From assembly GCA_002412765.1 (NCBI GenBank), contig DHVR01000015.1:34578-98577 (forward strand): a DNA stretch of 64,000 nucleotides, in the 5' to 3' direction. Shown piece by piece: positions 15,883-26,108 of the stretch (the first letter of the stretch is position 1; every line of letters starts with the position of its first letter). Below the pieces are notes generated by a model. The model did not search any database and was not told the DNA's origin. It was given only the letters and a program-made list of their open reading frames with translations. The position numbers were made by a program, and so were the translations under genes. The DNA is from Leptolinea sp. UBA5203. GTDB taxonomy: Bacteria > Chloroflexota > Anaerolineae > Anaerolineales > Anaerolineaceae.

Positions 15883-17889
15883 TCATGGAGTACACGAACG
15901 TAAGTCGTACAATTTACGATAATCAGTGGTGCGTGGATGAGTAAGTTGATCTATTAATACCATGCACTTATCAGAAAGTGATTCTTGAACAGGTAAGGAA
16001 AGTTGATTCCAATATTCTTCATCTAGATACAGGTAACTATAGCCGGCTTTAATAAGTTGATCCATATACGGTTCTTGTTTAAGCTTAATCCATTCTGGTT
16101 TTGCAGCGTACCAGGTATCATAGGAATTGCTTGCTCGGCCAAATATCGTCGCAGAGCGTGAAACATTCGAATCAAATACAAGACTATTTTCCTCTAATTG
16201 ATTCCAATAGGATTCCATCATCTGTTGATCCATTGGTTTAATAAAGGTACTTGTAACTGGATATCTTACAGCAAATAATTGAATTGCAAAAAACACCAAT
16301 CCGCCTGTTAACATAATTGAACTTGTAATTCCAAATAAAAGTCGAAAGACATATTTACGTTGGGAGACCCAACTCCAGGCTAGAGGCACAAAATACAACA
16401 TAGACAATCCAATAAACATATACAAGCGGGTTGTGTTGCGAACACCTGTTGATCCAGTAAAGTTCACTACTAACGATCCAAGAGAAATCATTCCGGCGAA
16501 TATTAATACTGCTTCATACCATCGATCTTGCCGAAAGGCTTTAATTCCCCACATTGTAAGCCACGGAAGAATAAGGATGGCAGGACCAGCCTCCAGAAAT
16601 GCGACAAATAATTGAGCTGGATTAAATAGGGATAGTACACCCAAATGGGTAGAAATTATCTGCGGGGGCCAAACGAAAGAAAACCCAATAGTTTGGTAAG
16701 AAGTACTCTCCACTCCTGTAAAAATCCCCTTCAGGAAACTGACCAGCATATCCGTGAAAGTACCCCCTTGAATAAATGCGAAAATTGTACCCATACAAGC
16801 GGCAAATACCCATGTTTTCAGGGACTTTGGTAAATCAAATTTGCGTTCTTTAATAATCATGACGATAACCAAGAGCAGCCAGGCAGTGGCCATCAATAAC
16901 ACATAGCTTTCTGCCAATAAACCAGATGCCCCAAAGATGAATATGGTGATCACCAAACCCCACTGATTTCGCCAACGATTATAAGTTAATAATAATAAAA
17001 TAATTACTGCGACATCTAATAAACTATTGCTTGCAAACATTTGCATTGCATTGTTTTCTACCAAGCCATCTGCAAATGCAAAGGGGAAAGGTTTCGGACC
17101 AGCTCCTTCTATAGCCCAATTATTCATTAAAGCATCAGCAAAATTTACTCCGCTACTCGCACCTGCACCAATTAACGAAATTTGTGTCGATAGATGGGCC
17201 AAAATATTGGATGGTAGTATTAATAATAACCACCGAGTTCCAGAACCAAAAGCCATCATAGCCGCCGTTAATCCTGCAGCCAGCCGATTATGTGTCATTC
17301 GATACCCCCATATCAATGCGCTGACTATGGTTAATGCATACACCAAAGCACGTGAAATATCAAATGCAGTCCAAATATGCAACTTTCCTATGACAACAAT
17401 TTGTGCCGAAAACAACATCAAAAAATAATGGTAGGCATAGGTAATGTTTGGGTCAAGTGCAAAAACCGGAGGAATTTTGCCCGTGGCAATCATTGAAATC
17501 GTCGGAAGATGGGCATAGTCATCATAGATCGCATAACCCCGTTGAATGAGATAACCAATTCCAAATAATCCTAAAAACAATATGAGCTGAAATAGCTGTA
17601 AACGAAAATTTAATAATGATCTCCACCCATTTTTTATGTTCATTAGAAGACCAGTTATGAATATTAGTATAGTCGATAACCAAAAAGATGCTTGAAAAGG
17701 TAGTACTCGTCCAAGAAAATTGGCGAGAAGGTTTTCCAGAATTAGTCCAACAAGCATCCCTAATATAATTTCTTCACCTACTTCCAAACGGAAAGCGTGA
17801 CGAATTATCCAAATTCCACCCAAGCTCCACAATAAAATCCACACCAATAAACTTAAGCCATAATCAGGAAGACTTGATAATGAATACAT
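15883..17889 (-). CDS. Polytopic membrane protein, GT-C glycosyltransferase-like
   Basis: A 668-aa protein with about fourteen or more hydrophobic helices and a C-terminal soluble region of about 130 residues. After the third helix group there is an acidic loop, YAIYDDYAHLP, at the place where GT-C enzymes carry the catalytic DD/DE, and YAYHYFLMLFSAQ follows. GT-C enzymes use polyprenyl-phosphate sugars outside the membrane. The family cannot be named with certainty. It is the last gene of the polysaccharide locus, and its function as a polymerase or side-chain transferase is inference. No promoter of its own is seen in the 115 nt upstream. Confidence 0.55.
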   Translation of the reverse strand: MYSLSSLPDYGLSLLVWILLWSLGGIWIIRHAFRLEVGEEIILGMLVGLILENLLANFLGRVLPFQASFWLSTILIFITGLLMNIKNGWRSLLNFRLQLFQLILFLGLFGIGYLIQRGYAIYDDYAHLPTISMIATGKIPPVFALDPNITYAYHYFLMLFSAQIVVIGKLHIWTAFDISRALVYALTIVSALIWGYRMTHNRLAAGLTAAMMAFGSGTRWLLLILPSNILAHLSTQISLIGAGASSGVNFADALMNNWAIEGAGPKPFPFAFADGLVENNAMQMFASNSLLDVAVIILLLLTYNRWRNQWGLVITIFIFGASGLLAESYVLLMATAWLLLVIVMIIKERKFDLPKSLKTWVFAACMGTIFAFIQGGTFTDMLVSFLKGIFTGVESTSYQTIGFSFVWPPQIISTHLGVLSLFNPAQLFVAFLEAGPAILILPWLTMWGIKAFRQDRWYEAVLIFAGMISLGSLVVNFTGSTGVRNTTRLYMFIGLSMLYFVPLAWSWVSQRKYVFRLLFGITSSIMLTGGLVFFAIQLFAVRYPVTSTFIKPMDQQMMESYWNQLEENSLVFDSNVSRSATIFGRASNSYDTWYAAKPEWIKLKQEPYMDQLIKAGYSYLYLDEEYWNQLSLPVQESLSDKCMVLIDQLTHPRTTDYRKLYDLRSCTP

Positions 17890-18003
17890 ACCAGTACCTC
17901 ATATACATTATTTTTTTACAACAGTAACTATCCAAGAAATTAATTTAGTAAATTACGACATAACAATCAATTCAGGAACTACTAATGAATTAATTCCAAT
18001 GCT

Positions 18004-20550
18004 TTATCTTCTGTGACAGTTCCAGTAAGGATGATTCACGCTTAAGATTGCTTCCTGATCGAGATTAATAACGGCAATCGCCCTAACATGAACTCGATTT
18101 GCACTCCACATCTTGTCATCTCCAATATTGCATCCAATAAGTATCACATGACTCCCATCAGCAAATGTTCCTTGCGGCTCGGTATTGAATAAATAACTGG
18201 GATAGACCGTTTCATTGGCTAATACCATCATCTCAAAAGTCAATGATCCTTTATTAATGTCCGACCTACGGTGGTACATCGGATGGTAGGAATATCCTTC
18301 AATCACAATACTTTCGGCACTACTTGTAAAATCAATCCATTGTTCCTGTGTGACCAAACCCTCATCACATAAGATTTGATAAGCATGTTGAGATGTGCCA
18401 GCCGTTTTTTCTTTAGGAAGGTGAGTAGGCAGAAGATTAATGCCTGGCAGGATTGCACCAACAACAATAAATAGTCCAAGGGTACCAAGTACTTGAAGAT
18501 TTTTACTTCTTGGCAACTGATTAAAATCAGGTATTTTTCCAGAAACATCAATACTGAATTTCATTCTGGGAATTTTCATAGCCATACTTAGTAGCAGATA
18601 AATGGAAACATACAATCCGATTGCAAAATAGAATAAATTTACCCAATTGACCGGAATTTGATATCGCCCACCAGATGTTATCGCAACCGCATTCCCCAGA
18701 TAATACCCAAACTGAACGATCAACCCAGTTAATCCAGCGAAACGAAATTTCTTCCAAGCAAGTATGATCCCAACCAACACAAAGAAATAGTTCATAGCTA
18801 ACATCAAATATACTTGCGCGGCAAGTTGTTTTTCCCAAAGTGGAACCTGTAAATCCACATTCCATAACGGATCTTTAAATTGATGGGGAAGAGCTAAAAA
18901 AGAAAATTCTGTTGGTAAAGTGGCAAACCCCATATAATAATTGTTAATCAGATGAAATCCAAAACTGGATAGTATCGAAACTCCTGAAAAAGACTCTTTT
19001 TCATCAGGTTTTTTCTCCAAATCATTGGAATTATTTACATCATCCGATTGACTGACAGACTCACTTATTGTGGATCGAGAAGTAACTGCTCCTCGAAGTT
19101 TATTCAAGTAATGATAATTTCCAGAGCTATCTTGTAAGGTCACAAACCATGGCATAAACACAAGACAAAACGTGAGAACAAATAGAAGAGTAGTGTACAC
19201 CTTTTTTATTCGATAATACCGTAACATAGTAGCAAAGAAAACCAATGTCATGGGTACAATAAAAATTGAATTGACCCGTATTAAGGTGGCAATACCCAAA
19301 ACACCACCCGCCAGGATCGCATAACGATAAGAGTTTGGCTGAGTGATCCACCGAAACAGAATAATTGAGAAGAGCAATAAAACAAGGGCTGAAAGTACTT
19401 CGGGGTTTTCTATATGGACATGCACTTCCCCAATTTGAGAATAATATTGTATTTGATTTACTTCCATAATAATGGACAGTGTCGAGAGAACAAGTCCACC
19501 AAAAAATCCAATTATTTTTTTACCACACAGGAATAGAATTGCAGGAAAACATGAGAGTGTAAAGATCTGGAATAAAAGGTAACGATCTATACTTGGTCCA
19601 AGAATCCATTGCCCAATAGCCAAAAACAACATGTACGCCGGTTTATCGGTTGGCCAATGGTTGTTCACCCCATTCCCTAATGAAATATAATGAGATCCAA
19701 TACTATAAACCGCATCGTTAATCGTGGGATAACACTTGTAATTCGGAGGGAATGGTCCTAAGCGATCATTTGTGCAAAGGAAACTGGTATTGTTCCAGAT
19801 GACAAATGTCAATCCCCAGATCAAGAAAAAAGTAATCAGATCCCACTTTTTATTTCGATGAGAGTTTTCTTTTGAGTTTTGCGTTATAAAAAAAAGGAAG
19901 ACTCCCCCGGATAAAGCAATGAATAATTGAAAACTGGATAGTGTTGTACCAGGGGAAAAGTATAATTGGGCCAAACCAGAACGAATCGGCTGAAAGACCA
20001 GAAAAGTAAAAAACAGGGAGATTATGATGCAAATGGAAAATATCAAAAATAAGGTCTTTCTGTTTTTCCGAATCATCTGCTGAAGCATTTGAAAAGACAA
20101 GCGTTTATAGTAGTGTTGAATAAACAAAAATAACTGGAACCCAACCAGACTAATCCAGAAGATGATAGGGCTCATCCGTAGATAGCTGGCTTCATAGCCG
20201 CCAAATCTATCTCGTGGGTACCAAATAACAAACCAGAGCATTATAAAGGTAAAAAAACCAAACAAATTGACTATTTTCTCCTTGCGAAGAACAGTCATCA
20301 TGAATGAAACAAAAAAATTATAGACAGGTTTAAGAATGACACAAAAAAAGAAAAACAGACTACCAATCATTACAAAGGCAATCTGTGAAATTCTAGATAA
20401 CGAGTATCCCCATAAAAAATCATTTTTAGGATCCGTTGGAATTAATAACAATATATAAACACAAACAAACCCTTCAATTACCGACAATAACAAAAGTGAT
20501 TTACTGAGTTGTTTATATTTTCTATTCATCTCAAATAAAATCATAGTCAT
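18004..20550 (-). CDS. Polytopic GT-C-like membrane protein with extracytoplasmic C-terminal domain
   Basis: An 848-aa protein: about a dozen helices, a hydrophilic Ser/Asp/Glu-rich insert near residues 490-530, then more helices and a soluble C-terminal domain of about 130 residues. The loop with GNGVNNHWPTDKPAYMLFL resembles the first catalytic loop of PMT/ArnT-like transferases. The C-terminal segment (VIEGYSYHPMYHRR, then VILIGCN) matches the end of the next gene upstream (20757-23441), so the two are paralogues. Start choice is uncertain: ATG at 20550 or 20529, neither with a strong ribosome binding site. Confidence 0.6.
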   Translation of the reverse strand: MTMILFEMNRKYKQLSKSLLLLSVIEGFVCVYILLLIPTDPKNDFLWGYSLSRISQIAFVMIGSLFFFFCVILKPVYNFFVSFMMTVLRKEKIVNLFGFFTFIMLWFVIWYPRDRFGGYEASYLRMSPIIFWISLVGFQLFLFIQHYYKRLSFQMLQQMIRKNRKTLFLIFSICIIISLFFTFLVFQPIRSGLAQLYFSPGTTLSSFQLFIALSGGVFLFFITQNSKENSHRNKKWDLITFFLIWGLTFVIWNNTSFLCTNDRLGPFPPNYKCYPTINDAVYSIGSHYISLGNGVNNHWPTDKPAYMLFLAIGQWILGPSIDRYLLFQIFTLSCFPAILFLCGKKIIGFFGGLVLSTLSIIMEVNQIQYYSQIGEVHVHIENPEVLSALVLLLFSIILFRWITQPNSYRYAILAGGVLGIATLIRVNSIFIVPMTLVFFATMLRYYRIKKVYTTLLFVLTFCLVFMPWFVTLQDSSGNYHYLNKLRGAVTSRSTISESVSQSDDVNNSNDLEKKPDEKESFSGVSILSSFGFHLINNYYMGFATLPTEFSFLALPHQFKDPLWNVDLQVPLWEKQLAAQVYLMLAMNYFFVLVGIILAWKKFRFAGLTGLIVQFGYYLGNAVAITSGGRYQIPVNWVNLFYFAIGLYVSIYLLLSMAMKIPRMKFSIDVSGKIPDFNQLPRSKNLQVLGTLGLFIVVGAILPGINLLPTHLPKEKTAGTSQHAYQILCDEGLVTQEQWIDFTSSAESIVIEGYSYHPMYHRRSDINKGSLTFEMMVLANETVYPSYLFNTEPQGTFADGSHVILIGCNIGDDKMWSANRVHVRAIAVINLDQEAILSVNHPYWNCHRR

Positions 20551-20690
20551 TCACTACTTAAAATTTCCCTTCACATGAAATCTTCCGGAATTTTTACCTT
20601 CAATAATATTTTGTTGTCGACATCCTGTAAATCCAGAAAACTTCTGGGAAAAAAATCTAAAACGCACACTGATCAGCCATCAGAATTAAT

Positions 20691-20704
20691 ATGCTAATTA
20701 GCAT
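20691..20704. repeat. 14-bp perfect palindrome
   Basis: ATGCTAATTAGCAT is a perfect palindrome in the 206-nt spacer between the two GT-C-like genes. It may be an operator, but it lies 140 nt from the next start and could be chance in AT-rich DNA. Confidence 0.35.
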
Positions 20705-20712
20705 AAATTTAC

Positions 20713-20743
20713 AATGTACTGCATCTTTGATATGCAGTACATT
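20713..20743 (-). terminator. Hairpin behind the upstream GT-C-like gene
   Basis: AATGTACTGCAT (20713-20724) pairs perfectly with ATGCAGTACATT (20732-20743) over a 7-nt loop, 14 nt past the stop of the gene 20757-23441. The following sequence (GTAAATTTA on the minus strand) is only moderately T-rich, so it could be a partial terminator or a processing site. Confidence 0.5.
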
Positions 20744-20756
20744 GCCCGAGCAATTC

Positions 20757-23441
20757 TCAATTTGATACAACATCCCCTGCATTGATTGGATCAGATAATG
20801 GACAACTCATTGGAACTTCAGGTTCACGCGAATATATCATACTTTCATTATCATCGCCTTCAACAATAACCAGGTATGCATCAATAGTATTTAACCGATT
20901 CGTTTGGTTAATACAACCTACAACCAGCGTATCTGCCGCATGAGGGAAATAATCTGGCACACTTGATAAAGGCATTAAAACTGCTTGATTTTCAAATGGT
21001 CCGATTAATAAAAATCCGATACGAGGAAATTTAAAGTGAGAATAAACTGTTTTCGAGGAGGAGTATTCACCTTCGCCTTCAATATAATATCGAGGATAGA
21101 GGTTGCGGCCAAAATAGGCTACTGAATCGGGTGATTCAATAAATGTCCGTAATTGATCAATGGGGATTTTGGATCCGTCGAGAAGTCCATCAGCGGAGAT
21201 TTTGTCAATCACTTCACTTTTGGTTAATGGCTCATACCGCGGTGGTATGGATTGATCCATGATTGTCATCATGAGTATAAATAAGAAGAAAGGCAAAACC
21301 ATGAATACACCTTTTTTTATATTCACACAGTTCATTACCTTGTCTTCTTTGTCCTGAATTATTTTTATCCCGATCAAATTAATAAAGCTTAATCCTATTT
21401 GATAAATGCCCAATCCATAATACAGCAATACAATCCATTCAATAGGGACAATGTATCTTCCCCCAGATGTTCTTGCTATAGCTAAGAAGAAATTGAATGC
21501 AACATAAACCCCAAAAGGAATTAAGCCTGCCAACCGCCAGCGTTTCCATGCATAAGTTAATCCGATACTGAAAACGACCAAATTGATGAAAATGAATAAG
21601 CCTTCAAAAAAAGTTATTTCTCCGTACCAAGCTCCCCTACTACTTCTATCCCAAAATGGATTTACCTCAAAAATAATCTGTTCTAAATTATAAAAATAGG
21701 GTGAGACGGGTAAAATTACAAAGCTGGTAACAAAATTATGGACAAAATGATTGAGTATCACTTCAGGAGTACCCGGAGTATCATCAACATCAACAATTGT
21801 TTTGAATAATTTCGCAGCTTTTTCGTATGATTCAGTCATATGAGAATCTTGATCAGAACCAAGATATTGGCTTGATGTAGTGGTAGTAGGTATGGGTGTT
21901 GGTGCCACTATTGGTGGTGAGCGGAAATCAGCATCAAAAACAGAAGATACTTTTCCCATAAAGAAAAAAGGAGAACCTGTTGCCTGCCAACTATGAGCCA
22001 TCCATGGCGAAAGCACAATGATAAATGAGAGTAAGACAAGGCAAGAAGCCAACACGGCTTGCTTCCACTTCCGCCACAGGATCAAAATGATTCCAGCCAG
22101 GATTGCGAGCGGCATACCCAACATATTAAATCGAAGTAATAACAATATGGCAAGAACGCCACCAATTGGAAGCATATACCCCATGTTTTTTTCAGGTTGA
22201 TTGCGTGCCCAAAGAAACATACATAACGTTAGAAATATTAAGCCCAAACCTGTGGGAAATTCAGTCATTAACATCTTTGCGTGGGATAAATTAAGAATAT
22301 TTTCACTGGCTAATGTATTTACCTGATGAATTATGGATAATCCAGCAAGAAATAGCCCAACATATCGACTATGAAATGATTTACCCAGCCAATAGAAAAT
22401 CACAGGAAAAATGGCGAAAACGAATAGCTGGGCAGTAACAATCTGACTATAATCCTGCCCTACAACTACGTGTAACATTGCCAGGAAAGCGCTGAGCCCA
22501 AGATGATCCATACCCAAATATCCATTGGCAAATCCCTGTCCGATAAGCGCAATTTGACCGTTCTTATCCCAAGTAGAAGCATCGGAATAGGGATAAAATT
22601 CATAATTTGGTGCATACGGACCTGGAAAAAAATAATTACTTTTTAAGGGCATTTGGGTCCATACAAGAATGGCAACCAACCAGATGCTAATACCAATCCA
22701 AAGGTCCCGATGCTGCACAAACCAATTTAGTAATTTTGAATTTATCTTTTTATTTCGTAGGAATTCACTTAAAACATTTATCGCAAGGGTAGCACCCAGT
22801 ATCCAGAAAATCTGCTTGGCCAGTAGAGGGACGCCCGCTTCTACCCATAGACCCCAATTTCCCTTAGCGCCTACACCAGTAACTAAAATAAAAACAAAAA
22901 AGGTGGACAAAAGACTTACAATAATTGAAAAAATCAGAAATCCGGAGCGCTGTTTTTCAATGAATTTTTTGGCTGTTGTCCATGTGAAATTTGTAGCTCG
23001 GTATCTAAAAAAAAGAATTACCTGAAAATTCAAGCATATAAAATACCAGATAAGTGGAAGTAAACGTTCTAGGTGGGCCTGCCAGCTCCCGTAGCGGATC
23101 ACAGGATTTAAGATAAGAAGGAACATTGATATTAGGGCAATAACTGATAGGTAGGGGATCAGTGTCTTGACATGAGGCAGGGATTCGAATCGAAACCAAA
23201 TTTTCTCTAGTTGAGTGGTTTTTTTTTGTAAAGTGACTACCAACCAAAAAGAAAATACTCCTGCAAGGAGAAAGATAGAAATTAACAAAATCCGGGGAAA
23301 TGAATATCCCAGAATCCATTGATTCTTAACATCTGAGGGAATCAGAAGAAGAAAAAGCAGGCCGAAGACTGCTTCAATAGTGGAAACGGAAAAAAAAACT
23401 GATAGTTTTTTTTGAGGGAAAGAATTGTAGATGATATCCAT
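20757..23441 (-). CDS. Polytopic GT-C-like membrane protein with extracytoplasmic C-terminal domain (paralogue)
   Basis: An 894-aa protein from the ATG at 23441, 14 nt behind the glycosylphosphotransferase stop; the longer frame from 23528 would overlap that gene and is rejected. About fourteen helices, an acidic catalytic-type loop (YSDASTWDKNGQIALIG), a Thr/Pro-rich spacer near 470, and a C-terminal soluble region with YFGRNLYPRYYIEGEG and LVVGCINQ. That C-terminal block recurs in the neighbouring gene 18004-20550. By analogy with GT-C enzymes it would transfer sugars from polyprenyl carriers on the outer face. Substrate unknown. Confidence 0.6.
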   Translation of the reverse strand: MDIIYNSFPQKKLSVFFSVSTIEAVFGLLFLLLIPSDVKNQWILGYSFPRILLISIFLLAGVFSFWLVVTLQKKTTQLEKIWFRFESLPHVKTLIPYLSVIALISMFLLILNPVIRYGSWQAHLERLLPLIWYFICLNFQVILFFRYRATNFTWTTAKKFIEKQRSGFLIFSIIVSLLSTFFVFILVTGVGAKGNWGLWVEAGVPLLAKQIFWILGATLAINVLSEFLRNKKINSKLLNWFVQHRDLWIGISIWLVAILVWTQMPLKSNYFFPGPYAPNYEFYPYSDASTWDKNGQIALIGQGFANGYLGMDHLGLSAFLAMLHVVVGQDYSQIVTAQLFVFAIFPVIFYWLGKSFHSRYVGLFLAGLSIIHQVNTLASENILNLSHAKMLMTEFPTGLGLIFLTLCMFLWARNQPEKNMGYMLPIGGVLAILLLLRFNMLGMPLAILAGIILILWRKWKQAVLASCLVLLSFIIVLSPWMAHSWQATGSPFFFMGKVSSVFDADFRSPPIVAPTPIPTTTTSSQYLGSDQDSHMTESYEKAAKLFKTIVDVDDTPGTPEVILNHFVHNFVTSFVILPVSPYFYNLEQIIFEVNPFWDRSSRGAWYGEITFFEGLFIFINLVVFSIGLTYAWKRWRLAGLIPFGVYVAFNFFLAIARTSGGRYIVPIEWIVLLYYGLGIYQIGLSFINLIGIKIIQDKEDKVMNCVNIKKGVFMVLPFFLFILMMTIMDQSIPPRYEPLTKSEVIDKISADGLLDGSKIPIDQLRTFIESPDSVAYFGRNLYPRYYIEGEGEYSSSKTVYSHFKFPRIGFLLIGPFENQAVLMPLSSVPDYFPHAADTLVVGCINQTNRLNTIDAYLVIVEGDDNESMIYSREPEVPMSCPLSDPINAGDVVSN

Positions 23442-23455
23442 TGAATTTACTATGA

Positions 23456-24814
23456 CTATGCTCCCTTTCCTGTAATGATCACCCAAATTGTCCTGATGGT
23501 AATATATGCATCCATCCATAAGGACCAATTGCTGATGTAATATTCATCCATTTGCAATCGTTTTTGAAACGATGTCTGGTGTCTGCCCAAAACCTGCCAC
23601 CATCCCGTGATACCGGGCCGAACACGAAATAACATGGCAGCATACGAGCCCATATTTTCCAACTCAGACGGCATATAGGCTCGTGGGCCCGATAAACTCA
23701 TCTCCCCTTTGAGTACATTCCAAAATTGCGGCAGTTCATCCAGGCTGTATTTCCGAAGAAAATACCCCAATCGGGTAACCCGGGGATCTTTTTCCAGTTT
23801 ATGATATTTTAAATATTCTGCCTGCATCACAGGATCGCTTTGCAGCATTTCGGATAACTTTTCTTCGGCACCATTAATCATCGTTCGGAATTTGATGACA
23901 TTAAATGGCTTGGAATCTTTCCCCAGGCGCTGCTGACGAAAAAATATTGGTCCTGGAGATTCAATCGCGACAAGCAAGGTTATCAGTAACAGCAAAGGAC
24001 TAAAGATTAGGATCAGTATAAACGATCCGGCAACATCAATGGCTCGTTTAATCAAAATATTTTGATTGTATAACAAGTGAAAATGGAATTCCAATCCCAG
24101 ATAACTATCAATATCCCTTGTTTCCACCCAGAGTGACCCAAGATTTTCTGCTTTCTGAATCAGAATTACCCTTTGGAAGGTTTGGTTGAGAATCCTTACT
24201 TGTTCCTCCACCGCATCATCCGCTGCAGAAGCAAGAATCGCGATGGTAGATGTCTCGTGATTTTGTCGTTCCTCTAGTTTATCAAGGGTTAATAATTCGC
24301 AAGGGCGCCATCCAAGTCTGCGTACACGTTTTAGAGAATAAGTAACGTCCTTAGCCCATTCCCCTTCCCCAAAAACGATCACAGGAATGCCATATAGTTT
24401 TGTGCGGGATATTAAATTTCGGGTTATGAAATGGAATATGGGTAATAACACAATGCATTGAGCCCACGCAAGTAAGATGATCGATCGCGGAAAAACCTGG
24501 AATGATTTATTGAAATAGGAAACCATCGCCAGGAGGATAAACGCCATCGTGATAGATTTTACCATCTGTTCAAGTTCTTTGATGGCCGTCAATCCATACC
24601 CCGGGTAAAGCCCCTCAAGAAGAAGTATAGCGATGATAAACAGGATTCCTAACTCAGTCACTAAAATTACATCCGTCCACACAACCGGAGGGCGATTAAG
24701 GAATGGTGTCAATAGATTACGAATAACAAAAGAAAATCGGAAAATAAGAAAGGTAAACAAAACATCAAGAAAAATGAATATGCCGCTAATTAACCAATTC
24801 TTTCCATGACGCAT
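23456..24814 (-). CDS. Polyprenyl glycosylphosphotransferase, chain-initiating (WbaP/CpsE-type)
   Basis: Transfers a sugar phosphate from a nucleotide sugar to undecaprenyl phosphate, the first step of polysaccharide assembly; 452 aa. Five hydrophobic segments, a CoA-binding-like middle domain, then the conserved catalytic domain from about residue 255: KRAIDVAGSFILI, GPIFFRQQRLGKDSKPF, KFRTM, DPRVTRLGYFLRKYSLDELPQ, NVLKGEMSLSGPRAYMP, and RPGITGWWQVLGR. The Asp-Glu pair in SLDELPQ is the catalytic region. GAGGG precedes the ATG. A palindrome lies in its short upstream spacer, hinting at its own promoter. Confidence 0.92.
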   Translation of the reverse strand: MRHGKNWLISGIFIFLDVLFTFLIFRFSFVIRNLLTPFLNRPPVVWTDVILVTELGILFIIAILLLEGLYPGYGLTAIKELEQMVKSITMAFILLAMVSYFNKSFQVFPRSIILLAWAQCIVLLPIFHFITRNLISRTKLYGIPVIVFGEGEWAKDVTYSLKRVRRLGWRPCELLTLDKLEERQNHETSTIAILASAADDAVEEQVRILNQTFQRVILIQKAENLGSLWVETRDIDSYLGLEFHFHLLYNQNILIKRAIDVAGSFILILIFSPLLLLITLLVAIESPGPIFFRQQRLGKDSKPFNVIKFRTMINGAEEKLSEMLQSDPVMQAEYLKYHKLEKDPRVTRLGYFLRKYSLDELPQFWNVLKGEMSLSGPRAYMPSELENMGSYAAMLFRVRPGITGWWQVLGRHQTSFQKRLQMDEYYISNWSLWMDAYITIRTIWVIITGKGA

Positions 24815-24860
24815 TTTGAACCCTCTATTGATTGGTTTAATAAAAAGAAATTCTATAGTT

Positions 24861-24874
24861 CTTACCTAGGTAAG
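24861..24874. promoter_or_regulatory. 14-bp palindrome, possible operator before the glycosylphosphotransferase
   Basis: CTTACCTAGGTAAG is a perfect palindrome 47 nt upstream of the ATG at 24814. On the minus strand a TATAAT box (24889-24884) overlaps the stop of the preceding gene, which would put the transcription start near 24877, immediately before the palindrome. The -35 region is poor. Confidence 0.4.
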
Positions 24875-24884
24875 CGCATTTTTA

Positions 24885-26105
24885 TTATAACATGCCCTCT
24901 AAAGCTTGCTTTATTGTTGAGAGGATATGCTTTTTTGACCAATGCTGGATGACCCAATTCCGACCCTTTGCCCCCAGCAAGTCTCGTTCTTCCAAATCAT
25001 TTTTTAATAGGAGGATTGCCGCTGATAATTCGGTTGCACTGCCAGGCTGCGTCAGTTTCCCCACTTCATTGACGATTCTACCCAATTCTGAATTCAAAGT
25101 TGCTGTGGCTACCACTGCCTTACCGCTCGCCAGCATACCCGATAGCTTGGAGGGCATAACCAAATCCGCTGCGTCGGGCCGTTGGGGAAGGACATGAATA
25201 TCAGCCAAATTTAATAAATCATTTAATCGCACGATCGGTTGTAGGGGATAAAAACGAACATTCGGAAGATCCTTTGCCTTTTCCTGCAATTCTGCCTTTT
25301 CAGCGCCATCTCCACACAGAAGAAAAAGAATGTCCTTTGTCTCCGATAATTGGCGAGCAGTTTCCAGGAGGATTTCCAGTCCCTGTTTTCGTCCCATATT
25401 TCCGGAATATAAAACAACAAACTGATCTGATGAAATTTTCCACTCTGTGCGAAAGGCGTTTGTCTGAAGCAATGGTTGGATCAAATCCGTATCGATCCAA
25501 TTTGGAAAAAGTACCGTCCTTTCTTCAGGGACACCCTTCTCCCACAAACGATCCACCATACGCTGAGAAATCGTTGAAACGCGGTCAAATCCTTTGATCA
25601 AGGCCAATTCGAACCTGGCAGTAAACTTTCGAAAGCCGAGGCTTCCTGGTAATATTCCTAAATTAAAAGCAGCTTCCATCTCAAAATCTTGAATATGGAG
25701 CCAACTTTTTGCAGAACAAAATTTGGATAGGAAAAGAACAGGCAGGGCTGTAAAAATGGAAGGGGCAATATTGAGGATGAGATCAGGTTTCCATGTACCC
25801 TGAATTAATAAAACTGGAAAACTAAAAAAAACAAAAGAACATAAATGAAGCAAACGTTTGATCCCAGATGGTTTTCGCGGCACCCACAATGGACAGCGAA
25901 ACACCTCCACCCCTTCCCATTGCTCATGCAGGTATTGCCAGCTACGATAAGGTTCATTCACATACCATTGAGGATAGTAAGGTGGAGCAGTGATCACGCG
26001 TACTTCATGTTTTTCCGCAGCCAGGTAAGCGGCAAGTTCACCAGTATATTTTCCAATACCGGTCAATTCAGGGAAAAAATTTATCCCGACAATGAGTATA
26101 CGCAT
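24885..26105 (-). CDS. wcaI: GT4 glycosyltransferase, WcaI-like
   Basis: A 406-aa GT-B fold enzyme resembling WcaI of colanic-acid loci: it opens MRILIVGINFFPELTGIGKY and continues VRVITAPPYYPQW. The C-terminal half has the donor-binding segments YSGNMGRKQGLEILLE, FLLCGDGAEKAEL and the PSKLSGMLASGKAVVAT E-x7-E-like region. It is cytoplasmic or membrane-associated and adds a sugar to the lipid-linked repeat. The ATG lies 3 nt after the WcaF-like stop, so the two are coupled, as in colanic-acid clusters. Confidence 0.85.
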   Translation of the reverse strand: MRILIVGINFFPELTGIGKYTGELAAYLAAEKHEVRVITAPPYYPQWYVNEPYRSWQYLHEQWEGVEVFRCPLWVPRKPSGIKRLLHLCSFVFFSFPVLLIQGTWKPDLILNIAPSIFTALPVLFLSKFCSAKSWLHIQDFEMEAAFNLGILPGSLGFRKFTARFELALIKGFDRVSTISQRMVDRLWEKGVPEERTVLFPNWIDTDLIQPLLQTNAFRTEWKISSDQFVVLYSGNMGRKQGLEILLETARQLSETKDILFLLCGDGAEKAELQEKAKDLPNVRFYPLQPIVRLNDLLNLADIHVLPQRPDAADLVMPSKLSGMLASGKAVVATATLNSELGRIVNEVGKLTQPGSATELSAAILLLKNDLEERDLLGAKGRNWVIQHWSKKHILSTIKQALEGML

Positions 26106-26108
26106 GGA

